Assembly: GCA_905250025.1 (NCBI GenBank)
Contig: CAJNOJ010000021.1
Coordinates: 620,001-684,000 of the forward strand
Length of the DNA: 64,000 bases
Reading direction: 5' to 3'
From: Adineta ricciae
Lineage: Eukaryota; Rotifera; Eurotatoria; Adinetida; Adinetidae
Below are positions 49,661-60,935 of the stretch, one piece after another. Position 1 is the stretch's first letter; each line of letters starts with the position of its first letter. The notes under the pieces were generated by a model. It saw nothing but the letters and a program-made list of their open reading frames with translations. It was not told the origin of the DNA and made no database searches. Made by a program: the position numbers and the translations under genes.

Positions 49661-50665
49661 CTACACCATATTGACGCCCTAAGAATTACATAAATCAGAT
49701 ATTCCAAATTTCTTCCAGCAAAGCATCAGTCTTACTGCATTCCAACACAACGCGTCCGCAATGTGTCGTGCCTCTTCATAACCGATTCTGTTGGCGGCGA
49801 GATAGAGCGTGGTGAGTGTCTGTAGGTGTGAGAGAGACTGAGTACTTCACCTTCCGCGAAATGAGATCAATATTACCGTGTTCGTTCGCAACGCATCCGC
49901 AAAGTGTCGTGCTCCTAGATCACCGATTTCGTTACGGTGGAGGTTTAGTGTGGCCACTGTCTATAGGTGTGAGAGAGGCTGAGCACTTCACCTTCCATGA
50001 AATGAGATCAATATTACTGTGTTCGTTCGCAACACATCCGCAATGTGTTGTGCTCCTACATCACCGATTCTGTTAACGCCGAGATCGAGCGTAATGAGTG
50101 TCTGTAGATGCGAGAGAGACTAAGTGCTTCACCTTCCGTGAAAGGAGATCAATATTACTGTGTTCGTTCGCAACAAATCCGCAAAGCGTTGTGCTCCTCC
50201 ACCACTGATTTTGTTATAGTCGAGACCTAGCGTGGTGAGTGTCTGTAGGTGTGAGACGGGCTGAGTACATCATCTTCCGTGAAATGTGATCAATATTACC
50301 GTGTTCATTCGCAACACATCCACAATGTATTGTTCTCCTTTATCACCGATTTGGTTCGAATTGAGGTTTAGTGTGGTGAGTGTCTGTAGGTATCGGAGAG
50401 ACTGAGCACTTCACCTTCCGTCAGATGTGATCAATATTACCCTGTTGATGCGCAACACATCCGCAATGTGTTGTGCTCCTCCAGCATCGATTTGGTTATC
50501 GCCGAGATCTAGCGTAATGAGTGTCTGTAGATGCGAGAGAGACTAAGTGCTTCACCTTCCGTGAAAGGAGATCAATATTACTGTGTTCGTCCGCAACGCA
50601 TCCGCAATGCGTTGTGCCCCTTCATCACCGATTTCGTTGTGGGTGAGGGTGAGGGTGGTGAGTGT
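49661..50665 (-). CDS. Array of seven LRR exons (RNI-type leucine-rich repeats)
   Basis: On the minus strand, seven exons of exactly 84 nt are each bounded by a CTACAG-type acceptor and a GTAATATTGATC-type donor and separated by 57-nt introns: 50582..50665, 50441..50524, 50300..50383, 50159..50242, 50018..50101, 49877..49960, 49736..49819. A last short exon, 49661..49678, ends in a stop. Each exon encodes one 28-residue ribonuclease-inhibitor-type repeat of the form TLTTLxLxxNxIGDEGAQxIADALRTNT, in phase 0. Such repeats form curved protein-binding surfaces in F-box/LRR, NLR and RanGAP-like proteins. The array follows an F-box exon on the same strand at 51346-51483, so it is probably the substrate-recognition part of that gene. 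The exons joining the two are not clear, so the gene may be decayed or incompletely understood. Confidence 0.75.
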
Positions 50666-51345
50666 CTACAATAAAGTAATGTATTATAAAAAGGATAAAT
50701 AGGAAAGAGAACGTTTGATGACAGTTGTGGTTGCATATGTGTGATGTGAAATAGATATGTTGGGGGAGGATTTGTACGGAGCAGTCGGATGTAGATCTGA
50801 GTTTTTAGGGGTGAATGATGATGGTAGTTGTTGCTCAGGAAAGACTGCGTTCAGAGAAGAAGCACTGTGTTGGCAGTGTAGAGAGAAGATTACGGCGAGC
50901 TGATCGAGTAGAAAGAGTAGGGTATAACCATCAATAGTTATTGATTGTAGTGAGATATCTCTTTTGATGGCGCGCTGCAATGAAATAGAAGTCCTACTTT
51001 CAGGATATGTGGGAGTTGGATTTGGCGTGGGCGAGAGTGAGGATTAATATGGGCATAGACCCAGAAATTGTGGAGATCAGTTTGCTGCATTTGGGAAATT
51101 TTATCAAAAGTGATAGCTGATACACTTTTGTATCGAATAGTGCAACATACATAGGAGAAAGACGAGAGAGTGGAGGAGTGCTTGATTTGAGATGACTGCA
51201 CACTGCGAGTGTCTGATTCGATCAAATTAGATGAGGACTATGCGATTACTTTACCTCATTCTATGAGGAAATTTACGGCGTCAAATATCATTAGGCTTAC
51301 ATGTAGAACAACCGACAAGAGTGTTAAGGTGCGAAGTAAACTTAC

Positions 51346-51483
51346 TCGATAGCGCTCATAGGTGCTCAGGATCTGATTGAGCCGCTGGGAAATATTTTGC
51401 ATCGAGCAAAATAGTGTCAGCTTGTTTTGATGATCCATAATTCGATAAACAATTTCGACGGGTAATGTGGAAAATGTGTACAT
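51346..51483 (-). CDS. F-box exon of an F-box/LRR gene
   Basis: A 46-codon phase-0 exon starting with ATG and ending at a GTAAGT donor. It encodes MYTFSTLPVEIVYRIMDHQN and then FCSMQNISQRLNQILSTYERYR, a compact F-box: LPxE, the paired hydrophobic helix, and the QRL/YxRY end. F-box proteins connect substrates to SCF ubiquitin ligases. With the downstream LRR array this suggests an FBXL-type protein, a class I recall as expanded in bdelloids. Between 50666 and 51345 I could not find a convincing exon chain, so the connection is inferred from strand, order and phase only. The interval 51484-52129 beyond it holds no recognised gene. Confidence 0.6.
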
Positions 51484-52129
51484 GTTGTATTTCAATCGTG
51501 CAGCAGACCGTACTGTAGAGACTGAAAAGGATGAAAAATGTTTGACTTTATTCGTTATGAGTAGTAACTCATGGTGATGATGTAGTTGTATATGTTTTTG
51601 ACGAAAACAAATGACGTGTAACCATTTCAACAGTTACGAATCGTTGGTGTGCGCAGAAAGATGGCATTAGAATATGCATGCTCATTGAATTCTGTTTTGA
51701 CATTTACAATGGTAATTTTAAGAATTAAAAGTAGGAAATCTTTTATGCTTGTGACTCTTTTGCAAGCCGATTCGATTTTCTTGAAAAGAAATTGACACCT
51801 CTAAGTTAATTTTTTTAGCTAAAAAGTATAGCGGAAGATAAAAAACTCTACAGCTTACATTAGATATTTATTTTGATTATGTAAGTTTTGTTAAGAGAAC
51901 ACTAAATGCCACCAAGTCAGATTTCACTGATTGTTTTGCAGCATTTGACGTCTTTTAGTAAATGAAACACATGATTGTAATAAGTTTCACTGCATAGTTT
52001 CCTGAAAGCTTCATGCAGCATCTCTCAGTGTGTTGGTTTCATTTTTCAAATCTTGTTCTCTTTCTCGTAGAGAAGAGTCTTAGAAACATAAATTGTTTGC
52101 TTGCTTGCTTGTTTGTTTGCTTGTATGTC

Positions 52130-52880
52130 CGCAGGGTCAAAAAAACATTGAAAATCGATTTTTCCGAAAAGATATTTCCAGGTGTATTTCGATGCGGAGA
52201 CTTCGAATCTGATGTTAGTTTTTCGAAATTTTTAATAAAAAAATTTTTTTTGAGACAAAGACCCATTTTTTTACAAAAAATTTTTTTTTTCATAAAATTT
52301 TACCAAAGGGTTTTTGGGTCCTGGAATTCAAATCTGATGTTAGTTTCTCGTATTTTTTCGTAACAAAAATTTTTTTGAGAAAAAGGACCATTTTTTTATG
52401 AAAAAACATTTTTTTCATAAAACTTGACCAAAGGGTTTTTTGGGTTGAGGAACTTGAATCCGATGTTATCTGTTCGAAATTTTTCATAAAAAAAATTTGT
52501 TTAGACAAAGAACGACTTTTTTACAAAAAAAATTTTTTTAATAAAATTTTACCAAAGGGTTTTTGGGGTCCAGAAATTCAAATCTGATGTTAGTTTCTCG
52601 AAATTTTTTGTACAAAAAAATTTTTTGAGAAAAAGGACCATTTTTTTATGAAAAAAATTTTTTTTATGAAGACTGACGAAAGGGTTTTTTGGGCCGTGGA
52701 ACTCGAATCTGGTGTCATCTCTTTGAAATTTTTCATAAAAAAATTTTTTTCAGACAAAGAGCCAATTTTTTACAAAAAAATTTATTTCTATAAAATTTAC
52801 CGCAGAGATTTTGAGGTTGAAGAGAAGAAATCTGATGTTATTTTTTTGAGAATGGAAAAAAATTTTTGCAAACCAAGGAT
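52130..52880. repeat. About six tandem units of roughly 124 bp
   Basis: The phrase ACCAAAGGGTTTTTGGG followed by TTCAAATCTGATGTTAG recurs with spacing 121, 129, 120, 127 and 125 (anchors near 52212, 52333, 52462, 52582, 52709, 52834). Long A and T runs separate the anchors. An open frame through the last units on the plus strand is Phe/Lys-rich and follows the repeat, so it is not called a gene. After the array, to 53670, I see no supported feature. Confidence 0.9.
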
Positions 52881-53670
52881 ACCGATTTTCAGAAAAACAT
52901 TTGTAACTTGTTTACGAGTTCGACCCTTTCTTGCTCAAGACGCTGAACAGAAACGTCTGGATGAACTTGACAAAAAAAGAAAACGAGAATGTACCTCTTA
53001 CGCTTTTCGAACATGTATAAACCGATACACTGTTAAGAGTTTAGTGCTATTACAAGCATATAAAATGTATTATCGCTTTTCAAATTATCTTAAAATGATT
53101 ATTCTTATATGTTCATTTTTGTACCTCTTTCTTTGCATTTATCTTAATTATTGTAGTAATCGTTTCTTTTCTCTCATTGTAGCAGATATTTCCGATCGTG
53201 TTTTCTTATTTTCTTTTTTCATGTAATAACTCATAATCTACTTAATTGTATTGACACTTATTTAGAATGCCTGATTCTCAATTTGATATTTGGTATAAAT
53301 ATCTATTACTACTTTCGTGAAAATATCTAATCTACACTAAAAATAAATTAATGTACACAATAATAGCTTTAATGTGTAATATCTGAAAGCACGATTTCTA
53401 CGAGAAAGAGCTGAGCGAGTCGCTAGACGAGCGTTACTTGTTTGACGATAGATAAAACAAAAAAGGAAAAATAATCGTTTCCCGACCTGAAAAACCAGTC
53501 ACATCATCTTTTATTTATTTTTAAAGCCACAAACTATAAAACTGAGCTACGGCTTATCGCAAGAATGACGTTAACTTGAACACTTAAAGTTAAGTTAAAC
53601 TGGCACTCCTAAAATGTATATCTGTTTCTTGTGTTGAAGGGTGAGTTAGAACATTCGCTCTCTTTCATCA

Positions 53671-54033
53671 GTGTGAAGCTAGCACGAAGGAGCTAGCACG
53701 AAGAAACTGTGTGTAAGCTAAAAACTTTTTTCCAGAGTTTGTCCGGGCCATCAAACCTAGTCCATTCGATTCAGAATTTAATTCTGCATCGAACGGTCGT
53801 ATTTTTATTCACCGGACAAACTTTGGAAAAAAATTATCGGAAACATAAATAGACCTATATGAGGCAAACAAAGATGTGGTTAAGCTTTTTTTCAAAGTTT
53901 GTCCGGTGAATAAAAATACGACCATTCGATGCACAATTAAATTCTGAATCGAATGGACTAGGTTTGATGGCCCGGACAAACTCTGGAAAAAAGTTTTTAG
54001 CTTACACACAGTTTCTTCGTGCTAGCTTCACAC
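53671..54033. repeat. Large hairpin with nested small inverted-repeat elements
   Basis: The outer arms 53671-53832 and 53884-54033 are reverse complements around a loop of about 50 nt; the left arm has an extra 14-base duplication near 53690. Within each arm a unit of about 115 bp is itself bounded by inverted ends (TTTTTTCCAGAGTTTGTCCGG and CCGGACAAACTTTGGAAAAAA). So two oppositely oriented copies of a MITE-like element sit inside one palindrome. Confidence 0.88.
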
Positions 54034-55977
54034 TGATCTCTCTTTCACATAAATAGAATGATAGCTCCTTCATCGAGATTCTCTAACAATTTGTTGTGAA
54101 TTCATTGTGATGAATCAATTCCCCCATGGTATTTTAGCAAATGAGAAAACATGAAAAACCTTCGAAAAAACAAACGTTATCGATTCTCTTCGGAAACAAG
54201 GCGTTAGCTTATTGGAAAAGTTAAGCCGCTTTTTGATATCCCCAAACGGATAGCTTTAAAGAAAATCATCAAGTCTGCAAGAACGTTGTAATATCTTACT
54301 TTAAAACACCTGTAGTTCTGTTAACAGATAACTGCCGATTAATTTCTTTCAATACAATAACCATGACATACATATGCGAGCATTTACAACGAAGAGCAAA
54401 CATAGTACCCGATTTATTATCTGACTGTGGAGGATAGTATTTTATGTAATGCGTGCTACATGTTATATCGTTCCATAGGATTTTACTCTGTGCTTTCTGC
54501 AATAAATTATGAAACGAATGGAACTACAATGTTCTAGTTCTTCTACTAACAGTAAGAGCAGAGGAAAATGACAAAACGCTTCCATTCTATGAAACTAACA
54601 TATACTTTCGAAAACAAACACGAAGCGCGGTTTTTCAGATTACAATCAGACACAAATGGCAAACCCTAATATTATAAAACATTTTCAGTTTTCCACAATG
54701 AAACATCATCAACATACATCTAGAATCGCTTTTGAAGCGTAAAACAGAATAGAAGAATGTAAAACTTTCAAAAGAAACTTCGTGGCAGTGCTTATTACTG
54801 AATAGGTTTTCGACAGATTTGTTTCTTAATAACTTCCATTCGATTGTTGTTTGGCATGTCGTATTTTGAAATATAGAAATAAACGATGATATTATTTATA
54901 GATCATTCGATACAAATTCTTCTGCTTGACGAAGTTCGATGAGCATACGATTCGATATTAGATCTTTTATAGAGGATAATATCGATGAAATATGTGAATA
55001 CAATCTGGTGTGAAATGAGTTTTTGACAAATATTTGGTGTTCTACTGTTTTATGATCGTTTCAGGAAATGTCATGTCAGTTAGAGATGATTAAGAAAGCA
55101 AACTTCATGAACTTTATTTTGACATAGCTAGATTTTCATTTATCCACTCTTTTCTTAATTTTCATCTCATTAAAAAGCTACCTTGATAATACTAATGCCG
55201 TTTCTATTTGTGATACCTATAAAATAAATAAAGGACGCGACTTCTCTCTGAAATTCAAACCAATCTGCTTAGAGTCTCTTTGCTTGGTGTGTTTGGTAAT
55301 GGATATGTTGTTCGTCATACATACAGATACAAATCTGGTTTTTTGTCTTATCTTCAGCTATATTTTCCAATAATGTTTAGAAAATAAAAATATGTTTTGG
55401 ACGTTTCAGTAACACTTATATAAATCTAGCTGCGAAGGCTAGAACATCCCTGACAAGCGTAAGATAAGTTGATTGCTAGGACGAGAAAATAGTTTTGAAT
55501 GAAGTCTTAATCAATATTGAGTAATACTATAGCAAAAGAGTGGATGATTGTAAAGAGGATAATTTAACTATGTCGAAATACGATCATGATCCAGAAATGG
55601 GCAAGTCAGAGGTTTTTCCAAGTCAAGTCACAAATCACCTGATTTACTTTGATTCAAGTCGTAAATATATCTGACTTTCCATCTCTGATGCTAATTGGCT
55701 CTATGAGTTAGTATGTCGTCTTTAATTCTGAATTTTTGGCAAACTTGAAGTCTAAATTTCATACTAAAATGTATAAAACACCAACGTATATGTGTAAAAT
55801 TTTCGACTTGACTTGTCCATATCTGAATTCCACATCAAAAAGTTATCATAATCCTTATTCCCTTTTCTGAAAGAAAGAGTTATGCAGCGTTTAAATGCTG
55901 AGCTAAAAAGCTTAAAGTTTGCCTGTCTGTCCTATCCAATCAGGAACCAGCATTTCTAAAATCAATGAATCACCGGG
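54034..55977. other. Gene-free stretch
   Basis: A 1.9-kb stretch with no supportable gene or repeat on either strand. Confidence 0.4.
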
Positions 55978-56250
55978 AGGGTAATCGAACTCGGGGAACT
56001 TGAATATGAGGTTAGTTTTAACTAATTATTAACTATTAATTAACTATCTGTCGCAACTAGACATAAATTATTAATATGCAGGGTAAGGGATGACCGAAGG
56101 GTAATCGAGGTCGAGGATCACGAATCCGAGGTTAGTGCTGATTAATTAATTAATAATTTTTCATTAACTAGCCACGACTTATTAACATCCATTGTCAGAG
56201 TAGACCGAAGGGTTTCTGACGTCGGGAAATTCGAATTTGAGGGTGAATTT
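55978..56250. repeat. Three diverged tandem units related to the 124-bp repeat
   Basis: Units start near 55978, 56096 and 56206 with (C)CGAAGGGTAATCGA or CGAAGGGTTTCTGAC, followed by a GGAxxTTCGAATxTGAGG core and an ATTAATTA-rich spacer. The core resembles the AAAGGGTTTTTGGG...TTCAAATCTGATG core of the array at 52130-52880. Confidence 0.65.
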
Positions 56251-56387
56251 CGTTTTATTCGCTGAGCCAGGGCTTGTTCTTTCCTCTTTACAAAGGAGCT
56301 ATTTTTCTTTATCTGTTCTAAAATCTTTTGTAGAAGATGGTGAGCTGAACGCTATTCACGGGCATCATGCGTACAACGATAGTAGCT

Positions 56388-57394
56388 CAAGAACTTACAG
56401 GAAAAGATCTAATTCATTGTATATAATGATGTTCCTAATTGAAAAAATCCAAAAAAGTGATATGAGCTTAGTATCATCTTTGCTTTGTATGATACATACA
56501 TCATGTCTTTTTAAGGGAATTTAGTAGAAGTAGTTCGCAAAGCGATCTAGCCGTCGGTGGAATTCCATCTTAGTAATTACAGATGCGTGCACTGTAGAAA
56601 CAGTATTCTGAACACATGCAGCGCTATGAAAGATGTTCGTTTTGAAGCAAATCATATAATAAGACTTTCTTATCTATTTTCTTTTGGTAGTCGAATGAAT
56701 CGAAGATCATGGCTGTCGAAGCGACAATAAAAGAAAACCCAATCGTTCAGTTTGAAAGTCGAGCGAAGGCGAAAGGAACAACAGAGACAGGATGACGACG
56801 GCTAGCCGTGAGTGACCGACCGGAGGGAGGTCGACGAACGACTAGGCGCTTAGAATAACCTTGCCAGGCTTCCGATAGTTTTGAAAGGGATTTGACGAAT
56901 GGATATTCCTCAATGAAAATATTCGACAAGGTAACATTTTGTTGACAAGAGAGAAAAAGAATCGGTTTATCGCTGGACGACACAGACGAATGTTCAAACT
57001 TTTCAAGTAGTCTACTGTATATCGTCCGTCTATGAGTGACTTAGTAAAGCATTTATGAAAATTTCTATGCGCGTGATGTGAAAAAAGAAAAACAGATGAC
57101 AAGGGCCAATGGTTGGCTATGAGTGGTCGTCTGACTAGCCGTTGAGCAATGAATTTTTCAGTCAACATAGTTAGTGCTGGAGAATTATCCACTGAGAAAT
57201 GGCTAATCGGTCTGATTCCTAAAAAGACTTTTGCATCCTATTTATTCTAGTGTGTGACATAGGGCCATGATTCAGTTGAGCACCAGTAGCAATCGAAGTG
57301 CGATTTTTCTCTTTCAAAGTCTCTGAATGTGTCCAGCATTTGGAAAAGTCTTTCAGAAAAGGGTCAGCGAATCCAAAGGATGAGCGTCACTTGT
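56388..57394 (+). repeat. 1-kb dispersed repeat, copy 2
   Basis: Direct, high-identity copy of 47216-48249, 9.2 kb away, in the same orientation and ending at the same ACTTGT. It is not next to a gap and so shows the intact left side of the element: the similarity begins at CAAGAACTTAC. Confidence 0.9.
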
Positions 57395-59763
57395 AAGTAA
57401 TTGACGATTAATATTCCTCGTTCGTCTTAATAACTCTCGTCGGCCATTCTAATTTCTCATAAAGTGAAATGTTTACCAGCATGTTCGTTCTCACTAACAT
57501 ATCGATATCTTACTTTCATATGTTCCTTTCTTCTTGTACTTTCTTTAGCTTCTTTTGTTTGTCTCGTTCGAATACGTTAACAGTATAATTCTTTCGTGTT
57601 CATAATAATTTCATATTATTTCCCTTCCCTGTACTCATCCAAACAACATTTCGCTAATTTATTTCTATTCCTCGAACTGTTAGAATCTGCGAGGTCGCCA
57701 ATTATCAATAGAGCTTGTCTCAAATAGTATATCATATTTACACAATGCGCAATTGCTCAAAAATTTGTCGCCTATAGGCTCAATTCAACCACATTCTTTC
57801 TATTGTTATTCTCTTAATATAATAGGCTACTAAAATTAGCTTCTGTTTATTATTAACAAATGAATCATTTTCAAGAGAATCAATGAAAGAAAGTAATGAA
57901 ATAGCGTAAGTTTATAAAAGTTTCTCTTAAAAAGTAGACTAATATATAAAACAACTATATTTTCTCTATTAGATTCCGAAAATAGTTGAAAACGTTTAGA
58001 ATTCTCGTCAGTGAAAATACTTATATTAACTAACACACCTCATTCAATCATTTCATGATGTTCATACTTCGATTTATACTCACGAATACGACTTATAATT
58101 TCTAGCCTATGTTCATCAACCAAGTATGGTTTCACGCACTACATAAACAATCATTTCCTGACACACTTTTACTTGTTTAGTATTTGTTATTTCGCATGTC
58201 ACGGCGACTACATAGCATCGTGCTAAATGTAGTACTCAAGTTTCTATCCTTGTCAACATAAAGCAGTTTTCACGTCTATAATAAAGGCATTATCGTCTTG
58301 AATGGTAAAATGCTTCAACTTCACGTGTTTGTTCAAGCGATTGATTTACAACAAGTATGCCGCTTCTTCTTCATTGTTCATGTTTGAATCTGATATTTTA
58401 TCATGTATTTGAAGAGTTTCACTGAACCACTTTCAATTAAAAAAGACGATGAAACGTCTTAATCTTTGCGCATATTTAGTATAGTTATCATTGAATTGGT
58501 ATTTTTTTATGCGTGTGTCCGTCACTTTTATCTGGACCATGAAAAGTGCGTAGAAGAACATTTCAAAGATGAACTTTTTCATACGATCTGATTGGCATTG
58601 CTAGTATGTTTTTAATCTAATAGAGTGAATGAATTTTCTCAGTAATAGGAAATGAAGCGAGCTAGAAACTTTTTTTTATATTGAGAAAGTAAACAATTAT
58701 TTAGTGATGCAGTTATCGAATGAATAGTTGTGATGTACTATAGATTTCGATACTTTTTTAAATAACGTAAACGGACGGCAAGAAACCATATTTCTTTCAT
58801 CCTAACATGCAACTGGCTTTTGGCGTATGCGTTAGTAAACAACGAAAAAGAAGAGAACGGTTGGTTCAACTAATTGTATGCGTGGCAATTGTCACAGAAA
58901 CAACGGAAGCATTTATGGACTCTTAGATAAAAAGTAAATGATTAGGATAATAACAAACAGCCGAAGGAATATACAATGCTTATTCAAAATTTATATAGTA
59001 AAGTTGACATGTGACTACGATTACTTATCATATGAATAATCAAAATGTCACGAACAAAACTAATTGAATTTGACAAGTGGAAAGAAGTTTGAAATATAGA
59101 TTACAATTCTCAATGACAACTAACGATTGAAGCTATCTGGGCTGATTAGAAGCGTTGAGCAGTACTTTAATCTTATTTATAAAGTAATACAGTCAAATAC
59201 GAACATCATATTATGCTAATTCTTGCTGGCATACGATTTCTAAAACAGAAAGACAAGGTAACATTTTCCTGTAAAAGTGATCTTTTAATAGATGGTTAGT
59301 CAGGACAATCGTAGCTCATTGACAGTTGTTGTTTCCGAATTAGTTTGAGAGAATTGAAAAGTTGTAGGTAGAAAGAGAAAGAGAGAAAGTCAAATGACTT
59401 GTCACTGAAAATTCTCAATTCATATTTTTAGAAAAAAAAAGAGAATACAATTAATACCACTGACAAATGCACATTGAACTAAGAAAAAGAGAGAGAGAGA
59501 GAGAGAGAGAGACAACAATAATCAAAAGACAAAAGAAAGCAGAAGAGAGAAAGAATTGTAATGACTTTTCTACAGATCGTTTGTAAAGAATATTGGCTAT
59601 TTTTATATCGTTGTCATTCACTGTCAGAAATACATACGATTGAATCGACAAAGGAAAAATTGATTTTCTTAGATATGATTGACGTGATGATTCATTGGAA
59701 AAGATATCGTAGTTATTTGAATGAATGAAAAAGTCTGTTCCGTTAAATAAGTAGATATTTCAT
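57395..59763. other. Gene-free AT-rich stretch
   Basis: A 2.4-kb stretch without a recognised gene. It contains a GA microsatellite near 59.5 kb. Unique genes resume after it. Confidence 0.45.
59488..59512. repeat. (GA)n microsatellite
   Basis: About 12 GA units, 250 bases downstream of the G-gamma stop codon. Confidence 0.95.
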
Positions 59764-60090
59764 TTATATAACTGTACATTTGCTTTTTTCAGCCCATGGA
59801 TTATTCTTCTTGTCCGGTGGATGAATCAATGGATCGCCTTGTTCATTTTCTTGAATATAGCGCTTCAATCTAAACAGAAGAAAAAAACCGCCGTTGGTAA
59901 CTGTTACTATTTTTAAGACGAAGAAATCGATCGTTTCGAAGTGAGAAAAGATAAGAAGCATGCATTCGAATGTTTCGGGTGCAGAAGAAAAAGAAACTTA
60001 CTCTTGAAGTGTTTTCGATAGCGGTACTTTTTCTACGCGTAATTGATAACGCAATGAATCGATTTGTTTCTGTAGTGAACCTTTATCCAT
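59764..60090 (-). CDS. Heterotrimeric G-protein gamma subunit, isoform with proximal first exon
   Basis: Model: complement(join(59764..59869, 60002..60090)), 195 nt, 64 aa, the usual length of a G-gamma. The first exon encodes [20 protein letters not shown] and then KVPLSKTLQ, a coiled-coil helix that pairs with G-beta. The second exon gives [30 protein letters not shown] and the C-terminal CAAX box CTVI. The last residue favours geranylgeranylation, which anchors G-beta-gamma to the plasma membrane. The NPW...EK-C ending corresponds to NPFREKKxC of animal G-gammas. A second, separate first exon 757 bases upstream (60847-60935) has the same length and phase and can replace the first exon. Confidence 0.9.
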
Positions 60091-60846
60091 GATTGATTTG
60101 AGAGAAAAAGTTTTGTTTCGTTAGTAGACTTTGTTTGAAGTTGATTCTCGTTCGGTGGGAAAGTTTTGTCCAGAAGATAATATCAAAGAATTATGGACAA
60201 ATACACACGCACGTTCTCTCGAATAGAAACGATAGAAAGAACGAGAGTGCGAGCACAACAACAAACCGCTCGTCGAAGAGATATATTCTGGAAAAAAACG
60301 AAGGAAAAGAAAAGAAAGAAAGAGAATCAGACAGAAGACGACCGAGCGAGCGACCGAGCAAGCAAATACGCGAAAAAAAATCAGACAACATGCCGTTTAC
60401 TCGTATGTGAGAATGTGTGTGCGTACTTTAAAAGAACGAACAAGACGTGAAAAAAGAAAAAAAGGAGACGGAAACAACGATGCACTACTACTCCGAGCCA
60501 TATATACATCATGAGCGAGCGCCAAACAATTCTTTCTGTTCTTTCTATTCCCTAATGCTACTGTTCGTCAAAGATTCTCTTATTTCTAGGTTTTTTTTCT
60601 CTCTATTCGGTCTAATGATAGTATGACGTTGTCGTAGTTCAGCTCTACTATCTTTTTTCTTCCTTCTTCTTCTTCTTCTTCTTCGATTTAATTGAGACGA
60701 GTGGCAAGAAACGAATGTCGAATAGCACCATACGTGCTTGCAACTAGCTTTGTTTATTGTATGAAACATGCATTCAATAATAAAATCAGCAAATAAATGC
60801 TCTTGATTTGTAAGGAAGAAGAAATGAAAATGTAAATATTACTCAC

Positions 60847-60935
60847 TCCATTAAAGTTCTTGACAATGGTGTACGTTCAACTTTCAATTGTTGTCGAAGA
60901 TTTTCTACTTGTTTCTGTACCGTAATAGTATCCAT
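60847..60935 (-). CDS. Alternative first exon of the G-gamma gene
   Basis: An 89-nt open segment from ATG to a GTGAGT donor, encoding MDTITVQKQVENLRQQLKVE and then RTPLSRTLM. It has the same length, the same phase (2) and the same pattern (M-D-x-x-x-x-Q-K-Q-x-x-x-L-R) as the proximal first exon at 60002-60090. Spliced to 59764..59869 it gives a second 64-residue G-gamma differing only in the G-beta-facing helix. It most likely has its own promoter. Confidence 0.8.

Noticed and set aside
49305..50076. Plus-strand open frames through the A/C-rich stretch and the LRR array
   Set aside because: They are antisense to the LRR exons or products of G-poor composition.
52648..53226. 192-codon plus-strand open frame
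   Set aside because: Its first half is a translation of the 124-bp tandem repeat and the second half has no recognisable features.
59870..59961. Longer minus-strand frame upstream of the G-gamma CAAX exon
   Set aside because: It reads through the intron; both first exons splice at 59869 in the correct phase.
60135..60450. Arg/Glu/Lys-rich plus-strand frames
   Set aside because: They are antisense to the G-gamma 5' region and arise from purine-rich sequence.
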